From: Rhynochetos jubatus
Lineage: Eukaryota; Chordata; Aves; Eurypygiformes; Rhynochetidae
Assembly: GCA_027574665.1 (NCBI GenBank)
Contig: CM050690.1
Location: 37,725,165-37,789,164, forward strand
Direction: 5' to 3'
Length of the DNA stretch: 64,000 nt
Made by a program: the position numbers and the translations under genes. Of this stretch, positions 53,683-64,000 are shown piece after piece (the first letter of the stretch is position 1; every line of letters begins with the position of its first letter). The notes beneath the pieces were generated by a model. It did not search any database. It was not told the DNA's origin and worked only from the letters and a program-made list of their open reading frames with translations.

Positions 53683-54281
53683 TGTGCTGATTTCAGGCAG
53701 GGACAAACAAGTCAGCCCACAGCGACCAAGTGATTTTGTTTCATTCTATGGTATGTCAGGCTCAGTGGTCAGGCTGGGTCCATGCACAGTTTGGGAAGGC
53801 ATGAAAATTGGCCCTGACATCGAGATCATTAAGGCTTTTGGGCTACCTGATAGCTGGGTCATTAGCTCCTTCTGTTAGCTCTTGGCACAGCTGTTAGTAG
53901 AGAAGCAGGTTCTTGTGTTATTAGTTTGGGGGGTTCATGGGGTTTTTTTTCTCCCTGCTCTGGGGGTCTCAAGCTCAGGTGCTTTTTCTCCCTGTATTCA
54001 TGCTCAGGGATTTCCCTTCACTCAGAGTTGTTTGCCATTTTTGGGATTCAGCTGTGTGTTGATCAGCAAGTCGTGAGATACTGTATCACATGTTCTATTT
54101 TCTATTGCTTTAATAACTTTCTAGTAGTAGTATTGTTAGTATTACTATAAGGTTCATTTATATTATTAAATAGTTCTTATCTCAACTTTTACGAGCTTTC
54201 CTTGGTTTTTTTTTCATCCAGTCCAGAGGTGTGGGAGCAACTGAGTGGTACTTAATTGTCAGCTAAGGCTATATCACGACA
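53683..54281 (+). repeat. 3' LTR, copy 2
   Basis: This 599-base LTR begins TGTGCTGATTTCAGG and ends CTATATCACGACA, followed by the GTCAG duplication. The second half contains ATAGTTCTTATCTCAA, shared with copy 1. Only about 160 bases of it remain in the 5' LTR. Confidence 0.85.
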
Positions 54282-54286
54282 GTCAG
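54282..54286. repeat. Target-site duplication, right (GTCAG)
   Basis: This matches 51039-51043. It marks the right edge of the provirus. Confidence 0.75.
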
Positions 54287-56016
54287 CATCCAATGTTACA
54301 CAATCACTGAAAAAAGTTTTAAAATTTGCCTGCTTTTAGGACTATGAAAACATACTATTGCCAAAATCAATTTGTGAGTTGCAGCCAAAAGGACGACAAG
54401 TTTTAGGCTATGATTGAGTATATAGAGTAGTAAAGACAAGTTCAGCCACATTTAGCTGAATCTTAGATCTGTGGAGCGCCAGGCTTGCATTCGGCACAGT
54501 CTATTAAACAAGATTAAAAGGAAAATAAGTTAAATGTAATGCTAAAGCTAGCTCCTAATTACTAGCCCTGTGTATCCACCAGTCACTGAAACTGACAGAA
54601 TAAAAGAGAAAGATTTAAATAAAAGAATAGGAAGATTTTATTAAGAATTTTTTAAAATCCCATTTCCTCTTTCAGGGATTTATCTTACAATACTCTTTCT
54701 CCATCCCCTTTTCTCCCAACCTCGGCATAATTTTCAGGAGCAAAATTATGGTTCATAAAGTAATGCAGGTCTGGTGGCTGGTAAAGACTGCTTGATACTG
54801 AGAAACTAACCAAGAAACTAACAGATTCTGATTAGTTTTTTGAAGCTTTGCTACTCAATTTGCTTTGTATATTTTAGTATGCAAGCAGAAACCTATAGAT
54901 AATTATACGGATTGTATTACAAACTTCTCCAACCACAGAAGCACCTTATTGTTTGAAAAATGCATCACAAAAGACATGTTGCAAGAAATCTCATACGATA
55001 TTCACAAGGAAGAACTATTTAAGTGGAGTTTTTTTAGTACCATTTGTGGTAAAATAAACATTTTATTAAAGTCAAATGCAAGAGTAGAAGAAGACAACTT
55101 CTTCTGCATGTCAAATACTTTTGCATGAGGACCTTCAGGTGAGATTGTAAATTACAAATATGTACTATGTAAAAGTGTCTCTTTGTTGTTGATATTTTCT
55201 TCAATCTAGGTAGTTTTATTATTAATCAGTATATCCGTACTTCCATCAGAAGTAATACTGCCAAGTATTTTTTAATTAACATTTTTACATAATAGCCAGT
55301 AAGATTTGTACCTACTAGGTCAAGGTAAAGAGCTACTGACACCCATAACACAAATCATCTTGAACTAATGATACAAAACATACTACCCGAGAGTTTTCCC
55401 TAAGCAATTGCAAAATGTTTGGGACTAGTCAAGATCCAAGCAGCCACTTTCAGGCTGTCTCAGGGATACTCATAAAGACAAACCCATAGTTTTGATCCAA
55501 AAGATGAAAATTCTAGAACTTCTACCCCATCAAGGTCCTTTAGCCTCTACCAACATTTTAATTTCAGGCAATGTGGCAATGGACATATTTCATTGCACGG
55601 TTTCAAGATAGGTTTATAGAAGGCATACAGGGACATCCCCTCCTCTCAAAAAGCTGAGAAGAGTGTTGGAGTGGCTTTATAAATTGTATGCCATTCTGTA
55701 AGTAAAAGGTAGGACAAAGCCCTGCTTCTTCACTACCTACTGAAGTACGACAGAAAGCTCACACCTTCAGTTCAGGCTGCAATTTGCTGACGCCATTGTT
55801 TTAACATACCATGGTACAGACTAACAGGAAGGAATAATCAAATGCATAATAATGTCAGACTACAAAAGCTACTGCTTCTCTCAGAGGTAATTAAATCACT
55901 GAAAACCTCTGCTCATGTACAATCTTGAGAAAATAACTGGCTCAAAATCTGTTAAAGAAGCATCTCCATTTGCAATACTGCTGCTTACCAACACCGTTGT
56001 TTAGGTTTCCTCTTAC
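54287..56016. other. intron stretch without genes
   Basis: This is A/T-rich sequence between the provirus and the 56017-56111 exon. An 87-codon open frame at 54865-55128 (plus strand) has no recognisable family. The donor of the 56017-56111 exon lies at its right end. Confidence 0.6.
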
Positions 56017-56111
56017 CTCCAGTGTCATGTACACAGGGCTAATTGCTACTTTGATTTCTCCATCTGAAATCTCCTTGATGTCCTTCAGCATAACCTCCTC
56101 AATACGTACAC
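56017..56111 (-). CDS. PRUNE2: PRUNE2 exon (human exon 6 equivalent), DHHA2 domain
   Basis: This 95-base exon has its acceptor at ctcaaacag (AG at 56113-56112) and its donor at CTGGAG then GTAAGA (GT at 56016-56015). Two opening bases complete a Gly codon from the previous exon. It then reads VRIEEVMLKDIKEISDGE and IKVAISPVYMTLE, matching the MLKDLKE...DGEIKVAIS block that PRUNE proteins share inside DHHA2. It ends on a whole codon. It is too short to stand out as an open reading frame and was found by looking for PRUNE2 between the flanking exons. The 42-kb intron follows it in transcript order. Confidence 0.95.
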
Positions 56112-58687
56112 CTGTTTGAGAACAGAAAGGAATTTGAATACATGCAAGTATCTACAGCTACCTAGATGCAGCCACATAGATTAAAAACAGCTTAGAACTT
56201 AATGTTGAGCCTTCTGTATTTTAGGACATCCTATGAGAAATTTAAAACCAACATTAATATTTCTATGCTTAATGTTTCTAGGAGGATTTTTTAACCAAGG
56301 AAGACATTTAAGGGGGGTGAGGGGGCAGAGAGCAAATGATGAAGAATGAAGTCTCCTGCAATGAAGTTGTGCAAACACTCACATTGTTTAAGTGAACTGA
56401 ATTCCAGTAGATGAAAAATGTATAGACTATTCCTATGGTCTCATATGGAATCACTAATACGCAACACTTATAGAATGAGTAATATATTGAGAAGCACATG
56501 TGAAATACTATGGTATTTATAAAATATTCAGAAGCAAAGCACTTAAAATACTCCATAAACAAGTCACACAACCTTTCTGACCTTCCTCACAAATTAATAC
56601 CAACACCAACGGGCTTTTCTTATGTACATCAAATGCTACCTGAATCAAACACACGCTAATGTACCATAGAAACAAAAGTACACATTATCATTAAAAACAA
56701 CAGTGTAAAATTGGAATTGCTTCACATTGCAACAAGACGTGTTGATATGTTTAAGTACAATGTATTGAAAAACGATGTGACTAAGTTTCTCTAATGAGAG
56801 ATGTCTGTCTAAATGCTGTAAAGATTCTCAAAATAAACACCTATCATGCACAGGAACATAGTCATATGACACAATCAAAAGTACAGACATGATAGCCAAT
56901 TGTCTGTACAAAGAAAGCTGAAAGCCACTTACTTCAGTGTAGGGTGACAACTAAAATGCCCACAGACTTTTACAGCTCAGCAGCATAACATCCAAAATGT
57001 GCTTGCATGACTAATTTTTAAAAGGAAGCCAAATATCAACTTAAGCCAAAGAAATGAATCCTCTCATTGCTATTCCTGTATGGAGTCCAGCTACTGCATT
57101 CAATCTAATGACAAGATGAACTGGCTAATGCTCACATATTTATTATATTTATGCGTCTGTCCTTTCAAAAATATTTATAGGTAACCTTTAGACTTTCTAG
57201 TGGACTACAGCACACTGTGCCTCACACTGTGACTCAAATAAGAAACGAATTCATGAATTCAGGCCAATAAATCATTATTTCCGCATGAAACAGAACTTTT
57301 TTTGCTTGGTTGTCCTAATACTGCCTCAAATAACAGGTACATAAGGTACAATATTCAGCTGAGGTTAGTGCCTTCAAAGGACTTCACACTCCCAACAGCA
57401 CCCTGCTAATAAGAATGACACATGAATATATGCAGTGCTAAATATGTACTATGCAATACGCTGCAAACAGCAGCTATGAGACAAAAAGAGCGTATGACAT
57501 TACCCTCCTCATGTGGCATATAAAAATTATTTGCAACTAACGCCATGCAGGCTGAATCCATTGTATCTGCTTGCCCAAGTTATGTGTTGGATACTAGGGT
57601 AAACTTCATGGGCTGAGTACGTGACAAACATTACTAAACCATCTTCCCAGGCAACTGTCAAAACAAAGAACTGAAGGCCATAAAAGTCACTTTTCACTGA
57701 GTCTCTCCAATCCAGGCTGCACTCAGTGCATTTCTGAACTATGATTCCTTGACTATTGTCTGGAGAAATTTAGTGAACTATGTGAAGATTTACAGGTCTG
57801 AACTCATTTAGCTTGTGACCTCACTGAAAGAAAAAGCAAAGAAAGCAGCACCTCAAATTCTGTCCTTAACTACCAGCTAGGACAGTCATCTCAGGCTGAT
57901 GGCCTGAGTTCAGGTGAGAGGATTCTGCAGATGGGTGAATAGAGACGGTAAAATAAGACCGATTCTGCATGGACTGTGCGCATATCTGATATGCCTAACA
58001 AAGAAGTACCTCAGAAATCCAGTACTCGCTCTTTGGTAACAACTTGGTAGCAAATGCCATTTAACAAAGACAGTAAAAATGTGAGACTTATTGCAACAAT
58101 TTTCTTCAGGCTTTCACAGCATCCCTTCAAAAGCCTGCTACCAAATTCGTAGTTCAAATATTCCCATTCCTGATCACTGAAAAATGAGAACTATGTTCAG
58201 CTATTTCTAGCAGAAGGAAATGCAAGAACTGCAATTTCCCCACTGCTTCTTTAACTGTAGTCTGAACTCAAATTCACATCACCTGCATACAGACCTTGAT
58301 AAATCTGGGAAGGTTCAGAAGATAAAATCTGCTTCTACAGTATGTAGGCAATTGCAGCACAATTTCTGCACGTGGGCTGACACATTAATTATGCCCCTAT
58401 GTTTCATCCACACAACTTGAAACAGCAATACATTAAATAAATTAATGTTAATTTTATCTGTAAAAGCAATACAAGATTATTTAGAAGATGAGTAGTTCAA
58501 CAGAAACCACAGTTCCGTGATTCAGAATGTAAGCCACTTAATTTAAAATCAAATACAATACATGAAGCTGTCAATGAAGATAGTGTGCTGCAGTATTTTT
58601 CACCACACAAAGTGAGCCAATATATGCTGATACCATTACATAGCTAGATTTGTAAAAGGTCTGAAAAATGGAAGTGAATTGCACTAC
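56112..58687 (-). other. PRUNE2: PRUNE2 intron (human intron 5 equivalent)
   Basis: This intron of 2,576 bases has donor GTAGTG at 58687 and acceptor ctcaaacag at 56112. It splits a Gly codon after its first base. It is A/T-rich, with no repeat or RNA gene recognised. Confidence 0.9.
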
Positions 58688-58840
58688 CTTGTGGATTAAA
58701 CTGAGTCTCCTGGAGAACAGAGATAATTTCCTCTCGTGGGGGAAGATCTGGAAACTTTTCCTCTAGGATTGAGAGTACCTTCTCCTGCTGCTCTGTAATT
58801 CTGTCAGCCTCCAAAGACATGCACTTGAAGAGAATGCTTC
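58688..58840 (-). CDS. PRUNE2: PRUNE2 exon (human exon 5 equivalent), start of DHHA2 domain
   Basis: This 153-base internal exon is bounded by a minus-strand acceptor (tgtgtttcag, AG at 58842-58841) and a donor (CACAAG then GTAGT, GT at 58687-58686). It reads through SILFKCMSLEADRI, EEKFPDLPPREE and VLQETQFNPQ, the signature stretch of PRUNE1/PRUNE2 at the start of the DHHA2 domain. It enters one base into a codon and leaves one base into a codon. The exon before it, which should end with the LRG-type residues and carry the end of the DHH domain, was not found between 58841 and 64000. Recognition rests on recalled similarity to human PRUNE2, and the splice sites were read directly. Confidence 0.96.
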
Positions 58841-61800
58841 CTGAAACACAGAAAGAGAAAAAAATCAGTTCTCCTGTAAAAAGCAAAAAGGTAGTACATA
58901 CACAAGAATGTTTACTGTATTGTCAACCAAGCAGTTTTCTTCTTGGAGGTTGTTTCCACTGACGAGGTCACAGAACTACATAATTAAATGCTCTACACAC
59001 AGAAACATCCTCCTAACATGAAGACAGTTTCTAAAATCTGAAATAGATGGCTTGTCAGGGCCAGTGCTACAGGTAAGTGGCTGGTCCCAGTGCTGCCACG
59101 GTGTGCAGCGTGCCTCTTCTTCAACGTCTAACACAGCTCTGCAGCACAGCCACTAGTGAGCAGTGGGACACCAGGGCTTGTGCCTCTCACTAAGTATTAG
59201 TGCAAGTGTCTGTGTGCTTGGAAACGGTAAATTCATATCGCCAACCTTCCTTCTACAGACGTGTCAATGAACTGCTACAATGGACATCAGGAAGAAATTC
59301 TTTATGATGAGAGCAGTGAGGCACAGAACCAGGTTGCCCAGAGAAGCTGTGGATGCCCCATCCCTGGAAGTGTCCAAGGCCAGGTTGGATGAGGCTCTGA
59401 GCAACCTGGTCTAGTGGAGGGTGTCCCTGCCCATGGCAGGGGGGTTGGAACTATATGATCTTAGTCATTGGCCATTTGGGTGTAACTGACTCCGGGTAAT
59501 TCCTCATCATGAATCCACCAAAAAAGCACAGCACACCCAGCCAAACGAAACAGTGCATTCAATTTTAAAATTTAAGAGAAACATAATCCAATAAATAACT
59601 TCACTGTAATTTGTATACTCTTACAATAAAGAGGTGAGCTTGATGTCTTTTCAGACAACTATGTGCTGCTTCCATCCAGCATTCCTGATGCTTAAAGGTT
59701 TAAAGCCACCCTCTGGAGATTGGGATCCCATTTATTAATACACACAAAGACAGCGTTCATTTCCAATTACTCATACTAAATTAAGAATAATAAAATATTA
59801 CACTTCAGCATCGAAATTATTTATTACTGCACAGTGCGCAGGGATTTCAAACAAGTGTATGACTGCATTGCATCATTCTAGGTCAATCAGCAAATCAGTA
59901 CGATAGTGTAAGATAGTTAGTGTAAGCCAAAATGTTTAGGCTTCAGCACTGAGCCAAAAGAGGGAAAGAAAAATTTGGACACAGCCTCCTCAATCTCACT
60001 AGACTGACTAGAACTCAAGAATCTACTATATATCTGTTTTTCTCCTATACTGTCACCACATACAATAACGAAAAGCATTTCTTCAAAATTAAAAAAAGCA
60101 CTTGCAACACAAAACTGATTTCGCCATGCTAAGTACACACCTCCTTACTAGAAAAAATCCTGTGTTGAGTAAATAATAACTAATGTTTAACAAGCCAAAA
60201 GCTATTCTCCACCAGATATTAATTTCTGGAAATTTACATACGTGAAATTCCATTCTATGTTTATGTTACAGATACTGTAACTGCCAATATTATTTTAATT
60301 CTCAGCATCCCTGTCTTTATGTCAGTCTTATCATCACTTTTAAGACAATGCTCCAGCTCTACTTCACAGTATTAAAAATAGTAAAGAAATACAGACTGCA
60401 TAAAAATCATGTACACTGACCCAGATCAACATCTGCAAATTTATGTACCCAAAACATGGCTACACAGCAAGCAGATATCAGATGTCTACAGACAAATAAT
60501 TCATATATAAAGCACCCAAGATATCTACATAAATTAGCAAGGCCTATTCTTCAGTTCCCCTTATATGAAGCAAGTTTCTCAACCAGCAGCACCTCTAACT
60601 AGGTAACAGTGCCTGTGCCACCTACTCTCGTTCACACCTTGGGAAGGACGGTGACCAGAACAAGTCAGATGGCCCACAGCACACTCCCGCTCAGCACAGA
60701 GCTGCATCTGGATAAATGGCAGCTCAGGGACCAGGCTGCATGAATTATTTTAGCAACAGTAACCTTCTGCTTTTTCAGCACCTCTTTTTTTTTTTTTCCT
60801 TCTTCCAGGAGAAGACAGGGAAATTGCTCATGCACACAGAAAGGAATTGGAGACACCAGCAGAAAGTTTTGGACCTGCAATGCAAGCTCAGATTCATCAT
60901 ACAATCACCTACTGGAGGGAGGCTGTAGCATATCCCATAGAGCCTCCCAGCAGCACTAGGACAAACTGGGCAGTCTGTCCATCTGCACAGCTCCTCAGAC
61001 ACGCGATGTGTGAAATTTTTACAACAGCTGTGTATGCTTCACAACTGGAGAGTATTTGGGGAAGACTAAGAAGAGAAAATCTTCACACAAGTGTGCTGGA
61101 AGATGCAGTAAAATGAGAGTTGTTTGTTATATATCTAATCAAGCCCACCAGTTTTGAAGTCAACATGACAAGAGCTTCATTGTATAATTATACAGAAAGT
61201 ACTACTGTATAGTGGTTTGGGCATCAGGTCAGCAACTTCTGATCCATTTTAGCTCCATATAACACAAATCATTTCAGCCTAATTACAGGACTGATTGTAA
61301 ATTGAGCAATAACTACATCACAGATTTTACCCAGTCTTGGATTTCTAACTAACCTGTAAGACAAATGCAGAACTATGTCCTTCCTAAAGCATACTAAAAG
61401 CGCAACCATACAAATACAGTCAAATGAAGACTATTTCTGAGTCTCAGAATTTAAGGAAAAGTATTTTTTCCTGTTTGTCACAGAAACAATTCCTAAACTA
61501 TTACAATAAAAAGAAATAGATTAACCTCTTTCCTATGCCAGTATTTCAAACAGGTAATTTTCCCACCCTGTACAGGCAGTTTCTACTATAAAGTTGAGGG
61601 CTGGACCACCAAACTGAACTGACTAGTTCCAGGCCCAACATAGCTCAGCCATCTCAGAGCCAAGCAAATGAGAATTGGGAGGCAAGACAGGAAAGGTGTC
61701 GAACAAAGAAGAGGAAGAGTCTCATATTTCTCCAACTGCAGGAAATAGGAGAACTTAAAGCAGAAAGCTGTGCTTACACCAAGACAGGTTCTAGCGGCCA

Positions 61801-64000
61801 GCTCAGTGTCTCTCTGTGATTTTAACAACTGCCTGAACCACTGCAGCTAGGCAGCACCAAAAATCATCATAAGCTTGTTTGCTAAAATAAGACATGGATT
61901 TCTTTCACATAAAGCTCTGCTACTACAGTGTTGCAGCAGTATTGCTCATGCCAATAAAACTAGCTTGATTCTCCTAAACACATAGATTGGTGGAAGGAAA
62001 ACTTTACATTATTGATCTATTCCTGAATCAAAAGGCATGGAAAGATTGTCTAGGACATACTATGGCAGCCTACCATGCATTTCTACAGGTACTAGTGTTT
62101 ACTTGTCCCCTGCTTTCACATGTGACAAATTCTCGGTTTCTTCAACAGTAAGGCTGTCTTGGATTTGATCTCACTTTGACAGGACACAGACATTACTATA
62201 AAGTTGTAAAATCAGAATGTGTTTAGGTATGCACCGCACTGCAGCATCTAACTGGAAGCCTTTGCCTTTCACTCACTGATCAGGTCATCTCAGGGTCATC
62301 CCTTTGCAAATTTTGATCAGGGGTGACATCTTCAAAGAGTAAACCAAACTTAGAAATGTTGGGATTCATTGCTTAATACAAGAATGAAATACAGTCAGCC
62401 TGAAATAATGCCTCATCACAGAGAGACACCTTGGAAAGGTTTTTTAAAGGCTATTTTTCCCACTTGTCACAGCAATACTACAGTGCTTGCAATTGCTAAC
62501 TTTTCTACTAGAATGAAAGCAAGAAAAGGATTCTGCTCAAACTGACAGGGCGTCAGCAAGCCCTGAGATCAACATTTGTTCTTTCTTCATTCTTTAATAC
62601 TATGCTCATTTGCAGGAAAGGCACACGTCTTTTCTTCCAGCCATCCTGAACATCCCTGTAAGGGTTACGATTCCAGACAGTTTAAGAAAAACAGTTCACT
62701 CAAGGTACTTTTGCTTGGCCAAAGGTCAGTAGTCCATTTAGTCATGTGGTCTCTTCTAAGTACCTGCTGTAAAAGAGATACATGGGCTCAGAAATCTCCT
62801 GCCGATTTTACTGAATGCTGGTGCAACTCCCCCAGGGTTTCTGAAAGCATAATGGAGGCTGCTCTGTCTCCTGACAAGCACAGGAAAAAAAATATACAAT
62901 AGGCAATACAAGATTCAATATTATTTCTTGTGTACCTCACACTGTATTACAGATAACATTTTCTGAAGGAGAGGTCACTGGAAAATAGGCTAGGACTCTT
63001 AAAAAATACATGCATTTTATTCTTTTTTGCAAAGCAGTTTGGAAGTGGAGCACTAGTTTTGCCAAAAGCAATTGCTGTGCATTAATATTAAACATGATCT
63101 AATGAAGGCAGAAGTCGTTTTGGGAAAACATTAAGAACAGCACAAGCATCTCCTGAATTATAAGTTTATGGCTGAGAGAAACAGTACAATGAAAATATAG
63201 GCATTTCTCTCATCAAGGTTTTGTTCCATGACCTGGAAAAATAAAGGACAGGGAAAACTGGAAAACCAACAGTCCCTCATGGCAAGTATAATATAGCACT
63301 CCCCACCCAAAAATATCTCACAAACCAAAATTGTAAAACAGACCCATGCAAGCAGTCTTCACTGTAATTAACAGGAAAGTCACAAAGCTGGAATAAAATG
63401 TAAGTGGGGTGGAAGGGAAAACTGTTTCCATACAAAAACAACAGTATCAATCCAAATAAGTCAAGCATTTGGTGCAATTCAGAATGCTCCTTTCTTTCTG
63501 GCATATATATTAAGGATGTACCAATTAGGGAATATGTGAATCATCTGATTGATGTACCAAACAGAACAAAAAAAAAAATTGGCATCATTCCCGAAGTCCT
63601 TAAAAGAGCATTTCTTAACATTTGTCTGGGTGGCTAGAATAACAAACTAATCTCTGCTGAAAGTCAGACTGTCCCAGCAAGGCAGGAAAAGACCTCAGCT
63701 ATGCAGCTCATAACTAACAAAAGCGGATTCATATAAAAAAACCTTGCTGATGCTCTTGCTATAAATCTGTCTCTATTTACATGTTGCAGTCTGCACCTTG
63801 TGGCATCCTTCAAGGCCTTATACAAATAAACATAAGGAGGCATTTTGGAGAGTGCACTGACCCAAGGTACCTGACAGTGTGTGCCTGGAATCACATCTTT
63901 GCCAGCTGGCTGCAAGAGAAAATGTAATGATTCAGCAGTTTAATGGATCTTGAGTTTGGCAACAGTCCCCTTGTAAATATCTCTGGGGAAATAAAATAAT
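58841..64000 (-). other. PRUNE2: PRUNE2 intron upstream of the 58688-58840 exon (partial)
   Basis: The acceptor tgtgtttcag sits at its left edge. I looked for the preceding exon (expected to end EILQEAPELI-type, then LRG) and did not find it. The stretch contains a CR1 fragment at 59279-59463. At 60783-60805 a T/C-rich tract ends in CCAG on the plus strand, followed by an 89-codon frame (60847-61116) with no recognised family. Confidence 0.75.
59279..59463 (+). mobile_element. CR1 LINE short 3' fragment
   Basis: About 185 bases reading GACATCAGGAAGAAATTCTT, then GAAGCTGTGGATGCCCC, then GGTGTCCCTGCCCATGGC and GGTTGGAACTA, which is the CR1 3' end on the plus strand. The coding remnant ends REAVDAPSLEVSKARLDEAL. 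The terminal ATTCTATG repeats are missing, so the 3' end is also lost. It is antisense to PRUNE2. Confidence 0.93.

Larger units (their letters stand above)
51044..54281 (+). mobile_element. ERV-L-like provirus, copy 2, internally deleted
   Basis: This 3,238-base plus-strand provirus is flanked by the GTCAG duplication. It contains about 160 bases of 5' LTR fused directly to late pol (reverse-transcriptase thumb/connection), then RNase H, integrase, a short non-coding stretch, a purine tract and a complete 3' LTR. Gag, protease and the catalytic core of reverse transcriptase are missing. No envelope gene lies between integrase and LTR, as expected for ERV-L. Pol is broken by frame changes and stops, so the copy is dead. 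It is antisense to PRUNE2. Confidence 0.9.
13669..56016 (-). other. PRUNE2: PRUNE2 giant intron (human intron 6 equivalent)
   Basis: This phase-0 intron of 42,348 bases lies between the VYMTLE exon and the DCALHRS exon. It holds most of the mobile elements of the window and a CpG-rich island, annotated separately. In human, the equivalent intron hosts the antisense lncRNA PCA3. I could not recognise a PCA3 counterpart by sequence, and such RNAs are poorly conserved. Confidence 0.9.
1..64000 (-). other. PRUNE2: PRUNE2 gene body (partial, open at both ends)
   Basis: All coding exons seen here are on the minus strand and belong to one transcript running from high to low coordinates. Junction phases fit: the 58688 exon ends with one base that joins two bases of the 56111 exon (Gly); the 56017 and 13510 exons end on whole codons; the giant exon ends with one base that joins AA of the next exon (Glu). 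All acceptors are AG and all donors GT. From my knowledge of the family, PRUNE2 has an N-terminal DHH/DHHA2 module, a long linker and a C-terminal BCH (CRAL-TRIO-like) domain. Only DHHA2 and linker exons are present here. The human protein is linked to neuronal differentiation, RhoA-related signalling and tumour suppression. Exon numbers 5 to 9 are by analogy with human. Confidence 0.95.

Noticed and set aside
58841..64000. Upstream PRUNE2 exon carrying the end of the DHH domain
   Set aside because: No minus-strand segment matching the expected EILQEAPELI...LRG type ending before a GT donor was found.

Overview
This window is vertebrate, and almost certainly bird, nuclear DNA. The evidence is one gene split by GT-AG introns of up to about 42 kb, CR1 LINE copies (one ending in the ATTCTATG-type tail), and ERV-L-like retroviral remnants in which integrase is followed directly by a 3' LTR with no envelope gene. 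I cannot name the species. Human PRUNE2 lies at 9q21, which corresponds to the avian Z chromosome, so a Z location is likely but is inferred.

The whole window lies inside one gene read on the minus strand: PRUNE2 (BMCC1), a PRUNE/BNIP2-family protein. Five coding exons can be placed to the base, and their phases fit together exactly. In transcript order they are 58840-58688, 56111-56017, 13668-13510, 12704-6170 and 5738-4910. By analogy with human PRUNE2 these are exons 5 to 9. The first three and the start of the fourth encode the DHHA2 half of the PRUNE phosphoesterase-like module. The fourth is one giant exon of 6,535 bases encoding about 2,178 residues of acidic, Ser-rich, probably disordered protein with many isolated tryptophans. 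The fifth is another acidic linker. The N-terminal DHH catalytic exons (beyond 64000) and the C-terminal BCH/CRAL-TRIO exons (beyond position 1) were not found here.

The intron between 13669 and 56016 takes up two thirds of the window and corresponds to human intron 6, which hosts the antisense lncRNA PCA3. It contains an ERV-L remnant (16742-18256) abutting a degenerate CR1 (18257-19668), a solo LTR (22289-23195), a CpG-rich island (31120-31790), a CR1 in gene-sense orientation (43032-43660), a duplicated segment of about 170 bases (45990/46674), and a second ERV-L provirus with a 5-base target duplication (51044-54281). A CR1 fragment also lies in the next intron (59279-59463). The LTR elements are all antisense to PRUNE2 and their genes are broken.

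There is no operon, CRISPR array, phage or other new system here. The most useful leads are two LC3-interacting-region-like motifs in the 4910-5738 exon, the tryptophan array of the giant exon, and the intronic CpG island as a candidate alternative or antisense promoter.
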